This document shows, one piece after another, positions 15,809 through 19,427 of a DNA stretch of 19,427 nucleotides (positions within the stretch are counted from its first letter, which is position 1; each line of letters opens with the position of its first letter). The notes beneath the pieces are model-generated. The model worked only from the letters and a program-made list of their open reading frames with translations, was not told the DNA's origin and did not search any database. This DNA comes from an uncultured Coriobacteriia bacterium. Its GTDB lineage: Bacteria; Actinomycetota; Coriobacteriia; Coriobacteriales; QAMH01. The stretch covers positions 1 through 19,427 of the forward strand of contig CABSKV010000023.1 of assembly GCA_902478425.1 (NCBI GenBank). Direction: 5' to 3'. The position numbers and the translations under genes are program-made.

Positions 15809-17644
15809 CTATTCCTCCTCGAACACCTCGATGTCCGTGCGGCCGGTGAGCTCCTTGGCCATGTCGCGCAGCTTGAACTTCTGGATCTTGTTGGCCGGGT
15901 TCATGGGGAACTCGTCGACGAAGAACACGAACTTGGGCACCTTGAAACGGGCGATGCGCGGGATCGCGTACTCGCGCACGTCCTCCTGCGTCATGTCCTC
16001 GTAGCCCTCGCGCGTGCGGATGAAGGCCGTCACGACCTCGCCGTACTTCTCGTCGGGACAACCCACGACCTGCGCGTCGAGCACGCCGGGCATCGTGAGC
16101 AGGAAGTTCTCGACCTCGAGCGGGTAGATGTTCTCGCCGCCGCGGATGATCATGTCCTTGATGCGGCCCGTGACGCGGAAGTAGCCCTCCTCGTCGATCG
16201 TGCCCATGTCACCGGAATGCAGGTAGCCTTCCTCGTCGATGGCCTTGGCCGTCTCCTCGGGCATCTTGTAGTAGCCCTTCATGACGTTGTAGCCGCGGCA
16301 GCACAGCTCGCCATGCTCGCCCGGGCCCAAAGGTTCGCCCGTGTTGACGTCGGCGACCTTGACCGATACCGGCGGGTGCTTGCGACCGACCGTCGTGCAC
16401 TTGTGCTCGACATCATCATCGACGCTCGTCTGCGTGAACACGGGGCTCGTCTCGGTCAGGCCGTAGCAGATGGTGATGTCGTGCATGTTCATCTTGTCGA
16501 TGACCTCCTGCATGGTCGCGGGAGGACAGGGGGAACCGGCCATGATGCCCGTACGCAGGCTCGACATGTCGTATTTCTCGAAGTCAGGATGGTTGAGCTC
16601 GGCGATGTACATGGTGGGAACGCCGTAGACGGCCGTCGCCTTCTCGCGATCGATGGCGCGCAGGACCATCTCGGCGTCGAAGTCCTCGATACCGACGATG
16701 GTGCAGCGGTGCGTGAGTATGGCCATGATGCCGAGCACGCAGCCGAAGCAGTGGAAGTACGGTACGGGCAGGCACACGCGGTCGTTGGGCGTGAGCTTCA
16801 TGCCCTCGCCGATGAAGAAGCCGTCATTGAGGATGTTGCGATGCGTGAGCATGACGCCCTTCGGGAAGCCCGTCGTGCCGCTCGTGTACTGCATCATGCA
16901 ACAGTCGTTGTTGTCGAAGGATTGGGTGACCTTCTCGAGTTCCTCGGCATCGACGTACTCGCCGAGCAAGAGCAGCTCGGGCACGCTGTAGAAGCCGCGG
17001 TGCTTCTCGGGCCCCATGTAGATGAGATTCTTGAGGAAGGGGTATTCCTCGGTGTTGAGATAGCCGCGCTGCTGCGTGAGCGATTCGGGCACGAGGTCGC
17101 GGATGATTCCCTTGTAGTCGATGTCGCGATACTGGTCGATGATGCACAGCGCCTTCATGTCGCTTTGCTTGAGCACGTAGTCGAGCTCGTTGGACTTGAA
17201 GACCGGGTTCATCGTGACCATGACGACGCCGATCTTGGCGCAGGCGTACATGAAGGTGACCCAGTCCGGGATGTTGCGCGCCCACACGCCCAGATGATCG
17301 CCCGGACGCATGCCGATGTAGAGCATGCCGCGCGCGAGCAAGTCGCTGCGCTCGTTGAACTCGGCATAGGTCCAGCGCAGGTCGCGGTCGGGATAGACCA
17401 TGAACTCGTGATCGGGGTCGATCTCGGTCTGGAAGCGCAGGTAATCGCCGAGCGTCATCTCGGAGAGCAGCGGATAGTCCTGGTCGCCGAAGACGGGGAC
17501 GCTGCCATCCTCGCGGGCAGACGGATGCATGATCTCTGCCGCGCGCTCGAGGCGAAAGTCGATTTCCTCTTGCGTCCATCCGTTCTCGGCAACGAGATGG
17601 TCGGTGGCCATGTAGGCCGGAGACTCTTGCATAGCCTTTGTCAT
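15809..17644 (-). CDS. AMP-forming acyl-CoA synthetase (FadD-like)
   Basis: This cytoplasmic enzyme is expected to activate a carboxylic acid with ATP and join it to CoA. The 611-residue protein carries the adenylate-forming motifs: P-loop YTSGTTGFPKGV (253-264), YGLTETSP (394-401), GYLHSGDMG and the hinge GRIKDMIIRGGENIYPLEVE (about 489-508). The conserved Lys in PANKIQKFKLRD near residue 585 is also present. The sequence resembles medium- and long-chain fatty acyl-CoA synthetases, but aryl or branched-chain acids cannot be excluded. An N-terminal extension of about 60 residues precedes the core domain. It starts 15 bp after the XRE-cupin regulator stop, so the two form one operon. The oxidoreductase genes just upstream suggest a role in 2-oxoacid or acyl-CoA metabolism. 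No terminator separates it from convergent comEC. Confidence 0.93.
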   Translation of the reverse strand: MTKAMQESPAYMATDHLVAENGWTQEEIDFRLERAAEIMHPSAREDGSVPVFGDQDYPLLSEMTLGDYLRFQTEIDPDHEFMVYPDRDLRWTYAEFNERSDLLARGMLYIGMRPGDHLGVWARNIPDWVTFMYACAKIGVVMVTMNPVFKSNELDYVLKQSDMKALCIIDQYRDIDYKGIIRDLVPESLTQQRGYLNTEEYPFLKNLIYMGPEKHRGFYSVPELLLLGEYVDAEELEKVTQSFDNNDCCMMQYTSGTTGFPKGVMLTHRNILNDGFFIGEGMKLTPNDRVCLPVPYFHCFGCVLGIMAILTHRCTIVGIEDFDAEMVLRAIDREKATAVYGVPTMYIAELNHPDFEKYDMSSLRTGIMAGSPCPPATMQEVIDKMNMHDITICYGLTETSPVFTQTSVDDDVEHKCTTVGRKHPPVSVKVADVNTGEPLGPGEHGELCCRGYNVMKGYYKMPEETAKAIDEEGYLHSGDMGTIDEEGYFRVTGRIKDMIIRGGENIYPLEVENFLLTMPGVLDAQVVGCPDEKYGEVVTAFIRTREGYEDMTQEDVREYAIPRIARFKVPKFVFFVDEFPMNPANKIQKFKLRDMAKELTGRTDIEVFEEE

Positions 17645-17659
17645 TTCAGCACCAGCCCC

Positions 17660-18247
17660 CTAGACCGGCGTGTACACGACGGCGAGGAACTTGGCCTTCT
17701 GGCCGTCATGCGCACGGACCTCGTGCGGGACGATGGAGTCATAGTAGATGGACTCGCCCGGATGCAGCACAAAGAGCTCCTTGCCGTACTCGATCTCGAT
17801 CTCGCCCTCCATGCCGTAGAGCCACTCCTCGCCCTCGTGGCCGACGAGCTTGTGGCTCGTCTCGCCGGACGGGTCGACCGTGATGATGAAGGGGTCGATG
17901 TGACGCGAGGGCTTGCCGGCAGCCAGGCTGAAGTAGGACAGGTCACCTGCGTCGTTGTTCGTCTCGAGGCTCTTGAGACGCGTGACCTCCTTCATCTGCT
18001 CTTGCGAGATGTAGAGCGGGCCGCGGGCCTCGTCGTCATCCATGAGGGTACCGAGGCGCACGCCGAGAGCGCGCGTGATCTTGATAAGGGGCGCAAGCGA
18101 AGGCGGGAGCTCACCGTTTTCGAGACCCTGGATGGTCTCGATGTCGCACTGGCAGCGGTCTGCCAGGTCCTGCTGCGTAAGATGATGTGCCTCGCGCAGC
18201 GTCGTGATCTTCGTTCCCAGCTTGTTATCGATTGCCTCTTCGCTCAT
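17660..18247 (-). CDS. XRE-family regulator with C-terminal cupin domain
   Basis: This is a one-component transcription factor. A Cro/CI-type helix-turn-helix (about 12-68; LTQQDLADRCQCDIETIQGLENG) binds DNA. A cupin barrel (about 118-193; GHEGEEWLYGMEGEIEIEYG then LHPGESIYYDSIVPHEVRA) senses a small ligand or metal. The chosen start at 18247 gives 195 residues. It has AAGGAG 8 bp upstream, far better than the ATG 21 codons earlier, whose extension is not family-like. It lies 15 bp before the acyl-CoA synthetase, so its ligand is probably that enzyme's substrate or product. A perfect 7-bp inverted repeat (18278-18300) in its leader could be an autoregulatory operator. These regulators are often activators or repressors of the adjacent enzyme gene; the direction of control cannot be read here. 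Confidence 0.93.
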   Translation of the reverse strand: MSEEAIDNKLGTKITTLREAHHLTQQDLADRCQCDIETIQGLENGELPPSLAPLIKITRALGVRLGTLMDDDEARGPLYISQEQMKEVTRLKSLETNNDAGDLSYFSLAAGKPSRHIDPFIITVDPSGETSHKLVGHEGEEWLYGMEGEIEIEYGKELFVLHPGESIYYDSIVPHEVRAHDGQKAKFLAVVYTPV

Positions 18248-18277
18248 TGCCTTTCTCCTTACCGTTGATATCTTTCG

Positions 18278-18300
18278 CTCGCCGCAAAGCATCCGGCGAG
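18278..18300. promoter_or_regulatory. Palindrome upstream of the XRE-cupin regulator (candidate operator)
   Basis: CTCGCCG at 18278-18284 and its exact reverse complement CGGCGAG at 18294-18300 are separated by 9 bp. It lies 30 bp before the regulator ATG and downstream of the kor-like terminator. That position fits a self-bound operator or an RNA hairpin in the leader. No strong promoter hexamers could be fixed beside it. Confidence 0.45.
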
Positions 18301-18324
18301 TAAATCCCATACATTACCACGTGC

Positions 18325-18357
18325 ATCCAAGAACGGCTCCCCAAATCGAGGAGCCGT
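18325..18357 (-). terminator. Terminator after the 2-oxoacid:ferredoxin oxidoreductase operon
   Basis: Bases 18333-18340 and 18350-18357 form a perfect 8-bp stem (ACGGCTCC), extendable by two more pairs with one wobble, around an A/U-rich loop. On the minus strand UUCUUGG follows. It lies 24 bp after the gamma-subunit stop and separates that operon from the regulator. Confidence 0.75.
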
Positions 18358-18381
18358 CAACATCAGACCATGCCAGGCTCG

Positions 18382-18917
18382 CTACATCGAGATTCCAAGC
18401 TCGAGTGCGGCGAGGTTCTTGTCGACCATGGCGGCCTTGCGCGCGGGGACGGCCTTGCGGATAGCCGCATCGAGCGTCTCGCGCTTGCAGAACTGCGCCT
18501 CGGCCCAGAGCTTGCCCACGCACACGATGTTCGCGAGGCCCTTGAGACCCTCTTCCTCGGCAGCCGAGGTCGCGGGAATCATGAACGAGGTGATATCGGT
18601 GCGCGTGGGACCGTTGTTGGTGAGCGCGCTGTCGATGACGATGATGCCGCCGGGAACGATATCGCCCTCGAACTTGTCGACGGAGGGCTGGTTCATCGCG
18701 ATGACCGCCGTGGGGTTGGTGATGAGCGGCGAGCCGATGGGCTCGTCGGACAACGTCACCGAGCAGTTGGCGGTGCCGCCACGCATCTCGGGGCCGTAGG
18801 ACGGCAGCCATGAGACCTGGCGATCCTCGATGAGGCCCGTGTACGCGATGACCTTGCCGCCGAAGAGCAGACCCTGGCCACCAAAGCCCGAGAGGATGAA
18901 GCGCATTTCCTGACTCA

Positions 18918-18918
<1 letters not shown>
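18382..18918 (-). CDS. 2-oxoacid:ferredoxin oxidoreductase, gamma subunit
   Basis: The gamma subunit belongs to the CoA- and thiamine-diphosphate-dependent enzymes that oxidise 2-oxoacids (2-oxoglutarate, branched-chain or pyruvate) to acyl-CoA, CO2 and reduced ferredoxin. The start at 18918 gives 178 residues (MSQEMRFILSGFGGQGLLF). The GFGGQG loop (about 11-16), SYGPEMRGGTANCSV and NPTAVIAMNQPSVDKF are the family signatures. A longer in-frame start lies inside the beta gene and is rejected. Its ATG overlaps the beta stop by one base (TAATG), so the subunits are translated together. The specific substrate (Kor-like or Vor-like) cannot be decided without the alpha subunit, which lies outside the window. 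Confidence 0.94.

Positions 18919-19427
<509 letters not shown>

Noticed and set aside
15791..18268. An 825-codon open frame on the plus strand, antisense to the acyl-CoA synthetase and the regulator.
   Set aside because: It mirrors two well-supported minus-strand genes, has a Val/Leu/Asp/His-heavy composition typical of GC-rich antisense frames, and has no recognisable domain.

Overview
The window looks like core chromosome from a high-GC, anaerobic Actinobacteriota of the class Coriobacteriia, probably the Eggerthella/Slackia/Adlercreutzia group. The grounds are the GC-rich codon use, the rubrerythrin and rubredoxin, the ferredoxin-dependent 2-oxoacid oxidoreductase, and the overall protein style. 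The genus-level guess is an inference from memory of these families, not a search result. Almost all genes lie on the minus strand. Only comEA-comEC are on the plus strand.

Layout from left to right. At 1-384 is the start of a membrane-anchored DUF948-type protein that runs off the left edge. At 547-3527 are three repair and RNA-modification genes: rarA, an exodeoxyribonuclease III gene and a SpoU-type RNA methyltransferase. A strong hairpin terminator (3543-3574) closes a rubrerythrin-rubredoxin pair (3597-4283), an oxidative-stress unit typical of anaerobes. At 4526-6568 are metA and a dnaJ. The MetA has Glu at the position that predicts acetyl-CoA use. At 6680-12262 is the ancient block hemW-dus-lepA-rpsT-holA, followed rightwards by tRNA-Glu and tRNA-Gln, which have their own promoter and terminator. 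From 12679, divergently, come comEA and comEC, the DNA-uptake pore genes. From 15809 to the right edge, on the minus strand, is a metabolic module. It comprises the end of a 2-oxoacid:ferredoxin oxidoreductase operon (beta then gamma subunit), a terminator, then an XRE-cupin regulator translated just ahead of an AMP-forming acyl-CoA synthetase.

The gene set is mostly ordinary housekeeping. The most unusual structure is a 131-bp element at 7007-7137. It is bounded by perfect 14-bp inverted repeats, is full of internal hairpins, and lies in frame inside hemW, adding about 44 residues to the protein. A second, different inverted-repeat element (4391-4494) sits between metA and rubrerythrin. The regulator at 17660-18247 has a perfect palindrome in its leader that could be its operator. 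I saw no phage genes, insertion-sequence transposase, CRISPR array or defence system.

No gene-free stretch exceeds 300 bp. The largest gaps are 385-546 (weak promoter candidate), 4284-4525 (inverted-repeat element plus rubrerythrin promoter), 6569-6679 (no clear signal beyond the dnaJ ribosome binding site) and 12480-12678 (tRNA promoter and comEA leader).
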